In this document: positions 10,379 through 19,430 of the stretch, one piece after another | How the letters are laid out: each line of letters opens with the position of its first letter | Numbering within the stretch: position 1 is the stretch's first letter | Notes under the pieces: model-generated | What the model saw: only the letters and a program-made list of their open reading frames with translations | Told to the model about the DNA's origin: nothing | Database searches by the model: none | Made by a program: the position numbers and the translations under genes | Source of the DNA: Nesterenkonia ebinurensis | GTDB lineage: Bacteria; Actinomycetota; Actinomycetes; Actinomycetales; Micrococcaceae | Assembly (NCBI RefSeq): GCF_008711175.1 | Contig: NZ_VWNF01000050.1 | Location: 1 to 64,000, forward strand | Length of the DNA: 64,000 nt | Reading direction: 5' to 3'

Positions 10379-13026
10379 CAGCGGAGCACTTCCCGGTGGC
10401 CCTGCAGCAAGCCGTGAACATGGGCCACCGACAATGCCTGGCCCCGGCTGACTACTCCCAGCTTCCGATATAATGAGCGCAACTGACTCTTGACGGTGTT
10501 GCGGGAGACCACCAGCGCATCAGCGATGCCCTCGACCTCGGGATGGCGGGCAAGGGCGTGCAGGACCACGCGTTCACGCTGGGTCAAGTCAGGCACAAAC
10601 CTGCTAAGGGGCATAACATTTGGCACTCGCTCACCGCTGAGAACTTCAGCGTTGTCGAACCCCGAACTGATCGCCAGGTCATGAAGGTCCTCCAGCTCCT
10701 GCCGCGGCAGCAACATCAGATGGGAACGTACCCCACTTTCCACCGTTACAGCCAACAAATGGTGCACATGAGGTAACGCAGTCTCTATCTCACCACCCCG
10801 AAGTGCTGCTGCGCCCCAGATCAGATGGGCCAATGCCACCTGACGAGCAGACGCCTCGGCCAAGTCGAAACCCACCAGCAGGTTGACTGCTTCGCGGTCA
10901 TGGGCAAGATGCCCCGCCAAAGCGCACACGAGCCGCCCGAAAGAGCAACTCGGTTCGGCAGGTAGCTCTTCGAGTACCGCCCGCGCCCGTACACCGTGGC
11001 CTTCGGCTAGGTGCAGAACGGCCCGCACGGGCGCAAGAGTCTTCGACTCATCGGCGAAGACCTTGCTTCGCCGATGGCGTCGCAGATACCTGTCAATGCG
11101 CTGTAACCCGTGGGGCACATGCCCAGAAACCAGGTCCGCCAACGCTTCGAGGGCCAGGAACTCGGCCCTGAACTCAGTGGTTTGCAGATGAGGGGCCAGT
11201 GCCTGCACCTCTGCGCGCACTGCACGGGTGTCAAAGGACTCCAGTGCGATGAGTCCACGTGCCAAACGGTAAAGCGCCCCCGGAGGGCCATTGAACACGC
11301 TTGCCGGCACCTTGAGCTGGGCCGCCTCTTCAATAGCCACACCTGCTGCGGGGAGATCGCCCGCAGCCGCGCGCAGATATGCGGCAGCACCCAGAGTCTG
11401 AAACGCCGCCGCAGGCGACAGAGTCTCTATCACAGCAATGTTCTCGTCAAGGACTTCCCATGCTTCGGTGAGGTTGCCGGCAGCGACCAGGCTCAGGGCA
11501 TTCTCCAGTCGCAGCCACCCGATCTGGTCGCTGAGCAGAGAAAGATCACCCTGCTGTTCCCGGAAAAGCTCCAGTGCCTGACGCGCTGGAGCAGCACACT
11601 GAGACGCTTTCCCGCTGAGTCTCAGCGAGATCGCCTCAACGGTCCACAGCGCCGCTGCCTCGATATCGGTTACACGGCCGACCAACCGTCTGGAGCCTGC
11701 CACTGTGGCTTCGAAGTACTCCTGGGCGGTGAGTCGGCGGCTTCGCCGCGCATAACAGCCCATGGCAATGGCGAAAGCGAGCAGCGGGTATCTCCTCACC
11801 TCTTTCGGCTTCAGGTGAGCGCACGCGTCGAATACGCTGCCCTCGCCAATCAGCTGCATGCCATCTGCCAGCAGAGCTTCGGAGGCAAGGTCATAGTCCT
11901 CAGCGGCCACCGCGTATATCACAGCATCCTGGGGTCTGCCCTGCTCCAGGCACCATCGTGCGGTGATGCGTCGGGCCGGGCGCTGAGCGATGGCAGACTC
12001 AGCAGCGTGCTCCATCAGTCCTTGCCGAAAGGCGCTGTGGTAATGCCACAGTGGGTCACCGCAGCGCTCGGCGCGAGTGAGGATTCCCTCTCTTTCCAAA
12101 GTCTCCAGGATCCTCTGCGGATCGTCGGCATCGGAAAGTTCCCCGGCTAACTGAAGGTCGAACTCCTCGGGCACACAAGTGCGTAGCATGAAGCTGCGGC
12201 ACTCAGAATCCATACTGCCCAGCACATCACCAACTACTCTGGCAGCGACCTGTGCGACAGTCTCTCCTGCTGCCCGGCTCTGCATGCCCATGATCATGGC
12301 GCGCAACAGCAGCGGGTGACCACCGCAGGCTTCGTGAAGAGTACCGCCAAAGCTGTGATCGCCGAGACTTGCGGCTATCATCCGCGACGACTCCTGCGGA
12401 GTCAGCAGCAGAGCCGGCGGGCTGATAATGGTCCTACCGATTCTTGCGCCCACCAAGCCGCCCTCCAGATAGCCTCGGGTGCGAGTGGTGACGATGATCC
12501 GCAGTCTCGGACAGGTCCGCAGCAGATGGAAGACATCTTCGGCAACATGCTCGGCATCTTCGCAGCGGTCCAGATCGTCAATGACCAGCAGTTCTGTCTC
12601 AGCGCCGATGAAGAGCTGCACCAGGGCAGCTCGCATATCAGGGGCCTTCCCCAGCGCCTCGGCAAAGTCAGCTGCACGTGGGGATTGTCCAGCGACGATC
12701 TGGGCAGCAGTTACCCACAGACTGCGCCGGGTGGATGCCGGGCAGCCTGCAGAGAGCCACACGCCCAGCGGCGGATTCGCCTGCACATACTGAGCCACCG
12801 CTGTGGTCTTTCCGCTCCCGGCCGGCCCGCGACACACGGTGAGCGGGGATTCCGCGAAGGCGGACAGCAGACGATCACGGAGGATGAGACCCTCCGGCAC
12901 ACGGGGAACACCGGTCATAGACTCTGCAGTTTCGCTCAAGGAACTCAAGGAAGATCCTTCATGGAAACTGGAAGGCTGACTTGACTTCATGATAATGCCA
13001 CCTCGGCTGCTGTCCCCTACTTCCAC
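10378..13026 (-). CDS. large ATP-binding LuxR-family regulator (MalT/LAL-like), first of pair
   Basis: A protein of 882 residues from a GTG at 13026, or 870 from the ATG at 12990; both have GAGGTGG-like ribosome sites, so the start is open. It has Walker A GPAGSGKTT, Walker B LLVIDDLD and a helical middle. The C-terminal LuxR HTH contains LTQRERVVLHAL and VSRNTVKSQLRSLYRKLGV. It is paralogous to the next gene and overlaps it by one base. Two LAL regulators in one operon could form a hetero-oligomer or a regulatory cascade (inference). The upstream region is shared with a divergent XRE gene. Confidence 0.85.
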   Translation of the reverse strand: MEVGDSSRGGIIMKSSQPSSFHEGSSLSSLSETAESMTGVPRVPEGLILRDRLLSAFAESPLTVCRGPAGSGKTTAVAQYVQANPPLGVWLSAGCPASTRRSLWVTAAQIVAGQSPRAADFAEALGKAPDMRAALVQLFIGAETELLVIDDLDRCEDAEHVAEDVFHLLRTCPRLRIIVTTRTRGYLEGGLVGARIGRTIISPPALLLTPQESSRMIAASLGDHSFGGTLHEACGGHPLLLRAMIMGMQSRAAGETVAQVAARVVGDVLGSMDSECRSFMLRTCVPEEFDLQLAGELSDADDPQRILETLEREGILTRAERCGDPLWHYHSAFRQGLMEHAAESAIAQRPARRITARWCLEQGRPQDAVIYAVAAEDYDLASEALLADGMQLIGEGSVFDACAHLKPKEVRRYPLLAFAIAMGCYARRSRRLTAQEYFEATVAGSRRLVGRVTDIEAAALWTVEAISLRLSGKASQCAAPARQALELFREQQGDLSLLSDQIGWLRLENALSLVAAGNLTEAWEVLDENIAVIETLSPAAAFQTLGAAAYLRAAAGDLPAAGVAIEEAAQLKVPASVFNGPPGALYRLARGLIALESFDTRAVRAEVQALAPHLQTTEFRAEFLALEALADLVSGHVPHGLQRIDRYLRRHRRSKVFADESKTLAPVRAVLHLAEGHGVRARAVLEELPAEPSCSFGRLVCALAGHLAHDREAVNLLVGFDLAEASARQVALAHLIWGAAALRGGEIETALPHVHHLLAVTVESGVRSHLMLLPRQELEDLHDLAISSGFDNAEVLSGERVPNVMPLSRFVPDLTQRERVVLHALARHPEVEGIADALVVSRNTVKSQLRSLYRKLGVVSRGQALSVAHVHGLLQGHREVLR

Positions 13027-13200
13027 GCCCCCACCTCAGACGCGATCGCAGCCAGCCGATGAGCGCACCATCGTGCAGATGTCGCACGAAAGTACGTCAG
13101 AATCCTTCATCACCAGATGAACCGCCCTCATCGTCGAGTTACTCTCACATCTTATTTAATCTATACATTGAAGACAAGACGACGTTCTTGACGTGAAGTA
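13027..13200. promoter_or_regulatory. divergent intergenic region between LuxR pair and XRE gene
   Basis: A 174-bp AT-richer gap between divergent regulator genes. A TATACA box near 13163-13168, about 35 bp before the XRE start, is a possible -10 for the plus strand. No clear operator palindrome is visible. Confidence 0.35.
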
Positions 13201-13533
13201 ATGGAGGTGTCCCATCCCCACCCCACGCCCCAGCAATCCCGCATACTCGGTGCCCGTCTGCGCGCAGCGAGGTCGGAACTCGGCTGGTCCCAGGAGAAAG
13301 TCGCTCTGCAGGCAGGAATATCCTTGCAGCATCTGAGCCTGCTAGAGCGTGGACTCAGCAACGGACGTACCAAGTCCCCGGCGAACCCCCGACTGGGCGT
13401 CCTGCTCAACCTGGCAAAGGCACTGACCATCGACATCGGACACCTAATCGAGCCGCTGCGGATCGACTACTCGGGCTCCCAAGCAGAAGAGGGACACCGG
13501 TCGTCATCACCGGAGCACCCACAGGGCACCTAA
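13201..13533 (+). CDS. XRE-family helix-turn-helix regulator
   Basis: A 110-residue protein with a single HTH-XRE domain at about residues 14-75: LRAARSELGWSQEKVALQAG, then a recognition helix ISLQHLSLLERG. The tail is short and polar and there is no effector domain. The start is ATG with a weak ribosome site (GTGAAG). It is divergent from the LAL regulator operon and might control it (inference). The family mostly contains repressors. Confidence 0.75.
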   Translation: MEVSHPHPTPQQSRILGARLRAARSELGWSQEKVALQAGISLQHLSLLERGLSNGRTKSPANPRLGVLLNLAKALTIDIGHLIEPLRIDYSGSQAEEGHRSSSPEHPQGT

Positions 13534-13561
13534 GCACCGGCACCCAAGAGCTCTATCAGAC

Positions 13562-13752
13562 TCCACAGACGGGATTCATAGCACCAAGGAGCTCGGCGTC
13601 GTCGGTGAGATGTTCGTGGTTGAGCAGGCCAGCGAAAAGCCCGCTCGGCCGCCGGTGGTGATTTGAGCCAGCTCCATCTCCCCGACCGCGGCGGCATCCT
13701 CCAGAAGTTCCGGCCGGCTAGGGCGTCGGGTTATCAGGTACGCCTTAGTGCC
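13562..13752 (-). pseudogene. decayed glycine oxidase (thiO) remnant
   Basis: Translated on the minus strand, this gap contains KAYLITR, ELLEDAAAVGEMELAQITT and, in another frame, GLFAGLLNHEHLTDD. These match, in order, segments of the intact ThiO-like protein at 31288-32568 (VYLVPR, ELLEDAATV, REMELVEITT, and the C-terminal RLTAALLTGDELTD). Between them are deletions and at least one frame change, so it is a scar and not a gene. It is diverged in DNA from the intact copy, so it is not a recent duplicate. It adjoins the left 501-bp repeat. Confidence 0.6.
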
Positions 13753-14258
<506 letters not shown>

Positions 14259-14301
14259 TCAGCAGACTCTAGAAAGTTACGTCCGGGGAGTACCCAAATC
14301 C

Positions 14302-15774
14302 TCAGAGCTCCCGGAGACATTCCACGGCGTCTCGCATATCTCGCCATTCATCATAGAGCTGCGCGTAGTCCTCTGCGGTCTGCGGCTGTGGAAGGACCTC
14401 ATCATTTGACGAGAGTAACGCTGAACAGATCGTGGTGTATTCCGCAGCCGGCTCTATCGCAGCGAAACCAACCGCCGCAGCACCCAGCAGAGTGATCTCA
14501 GGCTCCCGCTGGACCATGAGAGGCCGGTTGAGGATATTGGCGCGCAGTTGCAGGGCGGGCCGGGAACGTGAAACTCCACCGGCAAGCACCACCGGGAGGC
14601 TTTGGTCAGGGTCGAGGACATCGATGGCTTCGCGAACAGTGAACCCGACTGATTCATGCACAGCACGCAGCAGATGGGCCGGACCATGATCCGTGCCTTG
14701 GCCGAGCACTGCACCGCGCGCCTTGGGCTTCCAGTGAGGAAACCGGGCACCGGTGAGTGAGGTCAGCACTTTCAGCCCGCACGCTCCAGGGGGGAGCGCC
14801 ATGACTTCTTCAGCCTCCACCGAACCGATGAGCCCGCGCCAGTGCGTCACCGCTCCGCCTGTCAGGCCAGTCGCTCCCACCGCTGCGAAGAGCTCAGGGA
14901 GCACGGCGGGATTAAGCATAGTGCCCTGAGGCTGGTGCGTCTCATCGGGAATCAGCCGCCCAAGCACGTCCGTGGTTCCGGCAATATCGGCGATACGGTC
15001 TCTGCGGTCCCCCAAGAGCACCGCGATACCGATGGACCCGTCCGGACCACCTGCGGCCACAGGTAGGCCCTGTGGCAAGCCAGTCCGGTGGGAAGCCTCT
15101 GAACTGAGCTCACCGATGATCGATAGGGGTTCGGTCTGGGGCGGGAAGATTGAGGGGTCGAGCCCCATCTGTTCTAATGCGCCGTGGTTCCAGGTGCGGC
15201 AGCGCACTGCAGAAGCCAGGGTGTAGGCGGCGTCTATCGTGTCAGTGAGGATCTGCCCGGTCAGCCTAGCCACCACGAAGTCCTTGGGGGAAAGCAGTGC
15301 GTGGAGACGGTGGTTGATATCCTCCCGTCGGCGGGCCTGCAGTGCGTAAGCGAGCGCTCCCCCGGTACTGCGCGGTCTGCCCGCTTCATCCAGCACGGAG
15401 GCGAGCAGAGACTCATCCTGCTGCTGGAACTCATCCAATCCGCGGGAGTCGGACCACCCTCCGCCCTGGTCCAGGGGATTGAGGTTTTGGTCAACCGGGA
15501 TAGTACCAATGTGGGCGGAGAGGGACAGAGCCCGCGGGGTACCGGCGGGAGCAACCTCTCGCAATGTATTCAGCACGCAGCGGTAAAGTTCCTCAGCGTC
15601 GAAAAGACCGCCCCCTACGCCCCCGTGCCGGTCAACCCGGGAGGATGCAAGGATACTTCCGTCGGCGCCAACCAGCCCTGCTCGTACCGCCGAGGTGCCG
15701 ATGTCCAGGGCTAATATTTGTCCAACTGCTGGGGTGGAATCTGCATAGATGGGGTTCGCAGTTCTTTCTGTCAC
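14302..15774 (-). CDS. FGGY-family carbohydrate kinase
   Basis: A 490-residue sugar kinase of the FGGY family (gluconokinase/xylulokinase-like); substrate not identifiable. The N-terminal ATPase motif is ILALDIGTSAVRAGLVG. The adenosine side contains GGPDGSIG and IAGTTDV, and the C-terminal domain has the family motif VVLAGGVSRSRPALQ. Length is normal. The GTG start overlaps the stop of the GntR gene (GTGA), so it is the last gene of the MaoC-TPP-CaiB-GntR operon. A CCGGGAG-type inverted repeat (14282-14314) overlaps its stop and may act as terminator. A kinase beside CoA-thioester enzymes suggests that the substrate or a breakdown product is a polyhydroxy acid (inference). Confidence 0.8.
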   Translation of the reverse strand: MTERTANPIYADSTPAVGQILALDIGTSAVRAGLVGADGSILASSRVDRHGGVGGGLFDAEELYRCVLNTLREVAPAGTPRALSLSAHIGTIPVDQNLNPLDQGGGWSDSRGLDEFQQQDESLLASVLDEAGRPRSTGGALAYALQARRREDINHRLHALLSPKDFVVARLTGQILTDTIDAAYTLASAVRCRTWNHGALEQMGLDPSIFPPQTEPLSIIGELSSEASHRTGLPQGLPVAAGGPDGSIGIAVLLGDRRDRIADIAGTTDVLGRLIPDETHQPQGTMLNPAVLPELFAAVGATGLTGGAVTHWRGLIGSVEAEEVMALPPGACGLKVLTSLTGARFPHWKPKARGAVLGQGTDHGPAHLLRAVHESVGFTVREAIDVLDPDQSLPVVLAGGVSRSRPALQLRANILNRPLMVQREPEITLLGAAAVGFAAIEPAAEYTTICSALLSSNDEVLPQPQTAEDYAQLYDEWRDMRDAVECLREL

Positions 15775-16484
15775 TGGGCTTCGATTCTCAGCAGAAGCGG
15801 GAACTCCTGGAGCGTCCAGCTGGTAACTCGCTCCACAACGTTGCCGTCAGCTGCGTAGGTTATGCGTCTGGACTCCAGCGCTGGGGCGCCCTCCTCAGCA
15901 CCAAGCCGGGCAGCGTGGTCAGCGCTCAGCCCGACGGCAGTGAGCTCTTGGTCGGCATGGCTCAGTTCGACTCCGTACCGTCCGGTCAGAGTGCGGTACA
16001 GGGAATCTTCAAGTAGCGACTCACGGGTGAGCGCTGGTGCCACAGCGTAGGGGATCCAAGCATCCTGCAGAGCAGCAGGAACCCCACCGACCTTACGAAT
16101 GCGCTTCACACGATGAGCAATATCATCGGCGCGGATGCCGAAAAGGTCGGCGATGTCGGGTGGGACGGGATACTCCTCGAAGTGGATAGTCTCGCTGGTG
16201 ACGTCTACGTCATCGGCCGCCAATTCATCACCGAATGACTGCAGCCGGTTCAAATGCCGCCCGGAGCGCCGTTCGGCCACGAACGTGCCGCTCCCCTGGC
16301 GTCGCACTACATAACGCTCGGCGTCGAGCATATCTAGTGACTGCCGGACGGTCATCCGGCTCACGCCATAGCGGCGTGCCAAATCATTTTCATTGGGAAG
16401 TTGGGCACCTGCAGGGAGACGACCGTCCCGTATCTGGGAGACGATGTCGTCGTAAATTACCCGGTAACGCGGAGCACGAGGCAC
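15771..16484 (-). CDS. GntR-family regulator with UTRA domain (HutC subfamily)
   Basis: A 237-residue protein. The N-terminal winged helix has YDDIVSQIRDGRLPAGAQLP, then RYGVSRMTVRQSLDML. A UTRA effector domain follows (about residues 90-230), with HRVKRIRKVGGVPAALQ and YAADGNVVERV. HutC-type repressors bind GT-N-TA-N-AC-like palindromes and release DNA on binding a pathway metabolite. The site GTCTAGAC occurs at both operon starts of this island (20455 and 26530), making this the likely autoregulating repressor (inference). The GTG start overlaps the CaiB stop (TAGTG) and the stop overlaps the kinase start. Confidence 0.85.
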   Translation of the reverse strand: MPRAPRYRVIYDDIVSQIRDGRLPAGAQLPNENDLARRYGVSRMTVRQSLDMLDAERYVVRRQGSGTFVAERRSGRHLNRLQSFGDELAADDVDVTSETIHFEEYPVPPDIADLFGIRADDIAHRVKRIRKVGGVPAALQDAWIPYAVAPALTRESLLEDSLYRTLTGRYGVELSHADQELTAVGLSADHAARLGAEEGAPALESRRITYAADGNVVERVTSWTLQEFPLLLRIEAQ

Positions 16485-17677
16485 TAGACCGCTCCCGACT
16501 CACGCAGACGATCCCATTCCTGATCACTGAGCCCCAGTAGCTGCCGGTAGACGTACTCGCTGTCCTCTCCGACCTGTGGGGGCGCCTTCTCCACTCTGGC
16601 CGGTGTCTTCTCCAACTTCACGGGGTTGCCTGGCATGCGGATGGTGCCCAACCGTGCGTGCTCAGCCTCAACAATCATGTCCCTGGCTGCGATTTGAGGG
16701 GTTGCTGCGGCCTCGGTCACACTCGCCACATTCGCGTATGGCACCCCCACCTCGTCCAACGCGCGGGCTGCATCTTCTCTGCTGCGCACGGCCACCCACT
16801 TTCCGATCTCCTGTTCGAGGAAGTCCTGATGCCTCATTCTGCCCTCGACGGTAGCAAAACGAGGATCGTCAGCCAGATCGCTCCTGCCCATAGCAGCACA
16901 GAGTTTAGGGAACAAAGAAGAGGTTCCCGCCTGAATGTAGATGGGGCCATCTGCTGCTTCATAGACGTTGACCGGTGCGGTCAGTGGGTCCCGGGACCCA
17001 CTGCGGGGCATGCTCTCTCCGAGCATCAACTCAGCAATCAGGCGAGTGCCTAAAGCCGAGAACATCGTGTCAAATGAGGCGACGTCGACCAGTTGTCCTT
17101 CACCTGAGCGCTGGCGGTGGAAAAGCGCTAACAGAGTTCCAATCACAGCCTGGTACCCAGTAGCGTAATCAGCGATGTAAGTTCCTGAGAGTGTCGGTTT
17201 TCCATCTGGCTCGCCAGTGATGCTCATGAGCCCGGAGGAGGCCTGGGAGATAGCATCGAACAGGGCGCGACGAGAATCCGGACCTGTCTGACCGAATCCG
17301 GAAATGGAGACCAGAATAATATCCTCGTTGATCTCCTTCATCCGGTCGTGGCCGAGGCCCATCTTTTCCAGGGTCCCGGGCCGATAGTTCTCCACAACAA
17401 CGTCGGCCCATTCGACGAGTTTCTCCAGGACTCCAAGCGCCAAGGGATGCCTGGTGTCGAGGCTGGCGTCGTATTTATTCCGGTGGTAGAGGAACATGTA
17501 GACGCTCTCACCTCGATAGTAAGGTCCGTGGTGCCTGGAATCTTCACCGCGCGGACGCTCGACTTTGACCACTTCCGCACCGAAATCGCCAAGGATCTGG
17601 GCGCAGAGGGGACCAGCGATGAACCGGGAGAGATCTAGAACCCGAATGCCGTCAAGGACTGCGGCTGCGGGGCTCAT
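16484..17677 (-). CDS. CaiB/BaiF-type (class III) CoA-transferase 1
   Basis: A 397-residue class III CoA-transferase, moving CoA between carboxylic acids. I place the start at 17677, where ATG overlaps the stop of the upstream TPP gene (ATGA) and GGAG lies 5 bases away. Motifs: GIRVLDLSRFIAGPLCAQIL, VVENYRPGTLEKMG, GFGQTGP, and FDAISQASSGLM, which carries the family's catalytic Asp. It is similar to the second CaiB protein of the island (20508-21719) in most of these motifs. They may activate substrate and intermediate, or form a heteromer (inference). Confidence 0.88.
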   Translation of the reverse strand: MSPAAAVLDGIRVLDLSRFIAGPLCAQILGDFGAEVVKVERPRGEDSRHHGPYYRGESVYMFLYHRNKYDASLDTRHPLALGVLEKLVEWADVVVENYRPGTLEKMGLGHDRMKEINEDIILVSISGFGQTGPDSRRALFDAISQASSGLMSITGEPDGKPTLSGTYIADYATGYQAVIGTLLALFHRQRSGEGQLVDVASFDTMFSALGTRLIAELMLGESMPRSGSRDPLTAPVNVYEAADGPIYIQAGTSSLFPKLCAAMGRSDLADDPRFATVEGRMRHQDFLEQEIGKWVAVRSREDAARALDEVGVPYANVASVTEAAATPQIAARDMIVEAEHARLGTIRMPGNPVKLEKTPARVEKAPPQVGEDSEYVYRQLLGLSDQEWDRLRESGAV

Positions 17678-19395
17678 TTCTGCTCCACCAGGTCGGGAAT
17701 GGTGGTCTCCTTCTTCACAAAAGCGGGGTAGGTCCATGCATTGGCATCACGGTCGATGGGAACGTCCAACACCACAGGTTTCTTAGCGCCGAAGGACTCC
17801 TCGACCCGACGGCGCAGATCGGAGAGGTTCCCGATGACTTCCCCGGCGACTCCCATCCCCTGCGCGACAATGCCGAAGTTCACTGGGTCAAAGTCCACAC
17901 CGATAGTACGTCCGTCAAAGTGCAGCTCCTGCTCCTGCCGGATATTGCCGTAGCTGGCGTCGTTGAGCACCACAATGCAGACATTACCGCCTACTCGGGC
18001 CAGAGTCTCCAGTTCACCGAGGCTCATGCCAAGAGAACCATCGCCGATGAGTGCCAGGATGGGACGTTCCGGATCTACCAAGGTGGTGGCGATGGCGGAG
18101 GGAAGAGCAAAGCCCATGTTCCCGAAACCGACAGGCTTCATGTAGGTGCCGGGTTGGGTGATGTCCCAAAGGAAAGACCAGACCCCGGGGTTCCCAGCAT
18201 CGGGGATCAGCAGAGTGTCCTCAGGGCTGACCTCACGAAGAGCCCGAACCACGTCCGCCGGAGAGAGCGGAGACTTGGGATTCTCCTCGGCTGGGGTGCT
18301 GTGCTCCCACCAGGTATTGCGAGCAGCGGTAAGGTCATGGATCCACTGCCGGCGGCTAGCCTTCGCCTGCTCGGCTCGGGAGCCAACGGCGACAAGCAGG
18401 TCACGGGAGAAGGATCCCAGGTCGGCAACTAGTCCATCGGTCAGTTCTGAGTAGTACCGCCCAATCATAGTGGGGTCTACATCGACCTGGACCACCTGTG
18501 GTAGTTTCAGCTTCCACCGTCCGGTTGAGACGGCGTTGAGGCTGTTGCCCAAAGCCAGCACCAGATCGGACTCCTCCAAAATGCGCTGGGAAAGAGCCGT
18601 ACCCATACGACTGACAGCGCCAAAGACCAATGGATGAGTGGTGGGGACTGCTCCGATGCCGTTGAAGGTTGTCACCACTGGAAGGGCGAGCGCCTCAGCA
18701 AGGACCAGCACCTCCTCGGAGGCATGTGCGCGATTGCCGCCATTGCCCAGCCAGATGACAGGGCGCTCAGCATCCAGGACCGTCTCGGTCACCCGGGCCA
18801 GCGCCACCGGGTTGGTAGAGGGCCGTTCAGAAACCCAGGAACGGCTGGGGTGAACCGTGGGAACCGCAGGTGGGTCCTCTACAGTGCCTTCGATAGTGTC
18901 ACGGGCGAAGTCCAGGTGCACAGGGCCGGGATTACCGGTGACTGCGTTGATGTAGGCCTCCTCCATCGCCTGCTTGATTGAGGAGGCATGCGCGACCAGC
19001 CGGGAGTATTTCACCAAGGGTTTGATCAGCTCTACGTGGTCGGCGTTCTGCGCATCGTCTTTATGGATGTTCTCACCGTTGTTATTGCAGGTGATGACAA
19101 ACCCTGGGCTAGAGTCCCGGTAAGCGCCCCCGACCCCGGTGATCAGGTTGGTAGCGCCAGGTCCGGTCGTGGAGATACAGGCCGCGGGCTTGCCAGTCAG
19201 CCGCCCGTAGGCGTCCATCATTACTGCGGCGGCATTCTCGTGGCGAGTGTGGATGAACTCGATGTCGGGGGCGTCAATGATGGCATCGGTGATGGCTAGC
19301 GTCTGGCCTCCGACGACGCCGTAGACGTATTCGACTCCCAGCGACCGGAGCATATCAACAACCAGCTGTCCACCGGTCTTCTGTGTTGTAGTCAT
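17674..19395 (-). CDS. thiamine-diphosphate-dependent enzyme (acetolactate synthase-like)
   Basis: A 573-residue TPP enzyme with the usual three-domain fold. The start is the ATG at 19395, with AAAGGAAC 8 bases upstream; a longer frame exists but is unsupported. The N-terminal Pyr domain has the catalytic glutamate in RHENAAAVMMDAYGRLTGKP and TTGPGATNLI. The central domain follows. The C-terminal PP domain has the Mg-TPP motif GDGSLGM, ending VVLNDASYGN. Family members include acetolactate synthase, oxalyl-CoA decarboxylase and 2-hydroxyacyl-CoA lyase; I cannot tell which reaction applies. Flanking CoA-transferases favour a CoA-thioester substrate (inference). There is no small regulatory subunit next to it, which argues against amino-acid biosynthesis. 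Confidence 0.85.
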   Translation of the reverse strand: MTTTQKTGGQLVVDMLRSLGVEYVYGVVGGQTLAITDAIIDAPDIEFIHTRHENAAAVMMDAYGRLTGKPAACISTTGPGATNLITGVGGAYRDSSPGFVITCNNNGENIHKDDAQNADHVELIKPLVKYSRLVAHASSIKQAMEEAYINAVTGNPGPVHLDFARDTIEGTVEDPPAVPTVHPSRSWVSERPSTNPVALARVTETVLDAERPVIWLGNGGNRAHASEEVLVLAEALALPVVTTFNGIGAVPTTHPLVFGAVSRMGTALSQRILEESDLVLALGNSLNAVSTGRWKLKLPQVVQVDVDPTMIGRYYSELTDGLVADLGSFSRDLLVAVGSRAEQAKASRRQWIHDLTAARNTWWEHSTPAEENPKSPLSPADVVRALREVSPEDTLLIPDAGNPGVWSFLWDITQPGTYMKPVGFGNMGFALPSAIATTLVDPERPILALIGDGSLGMSLGELETLARVGGNVCIVVLNDASYGNIRQEQELHFDGRTIGVDFDPVNFGIVAQGMGVAGEVIGNLSDLRRRVEESFGAKKPVVLDVPIDRDANAWTYPAFVKKETTIPDLVEQK

Positions 19396-19430
19396 AAGTG
19401 ATGTTCCTTTGGGTGTGTTAGGGAAGATGG

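Noticed and set aside
11110-12150. Plus-strand frame of 346 codons inside the first LAL regulator gene
   Set aside because: Low-complexity composition and no recognisable domain; the opposite strand codes a well-formed protein.
17674-19395. Calling the TPP enzyme oxalyl-CoA decarboxylase because of the CaiB neighbours
   Set aside because: The general TPP motifs fit, but nothing specific to oxalyl-CoA decarboxylase is visible, and the other island genes do not fit oxalate breakdown.
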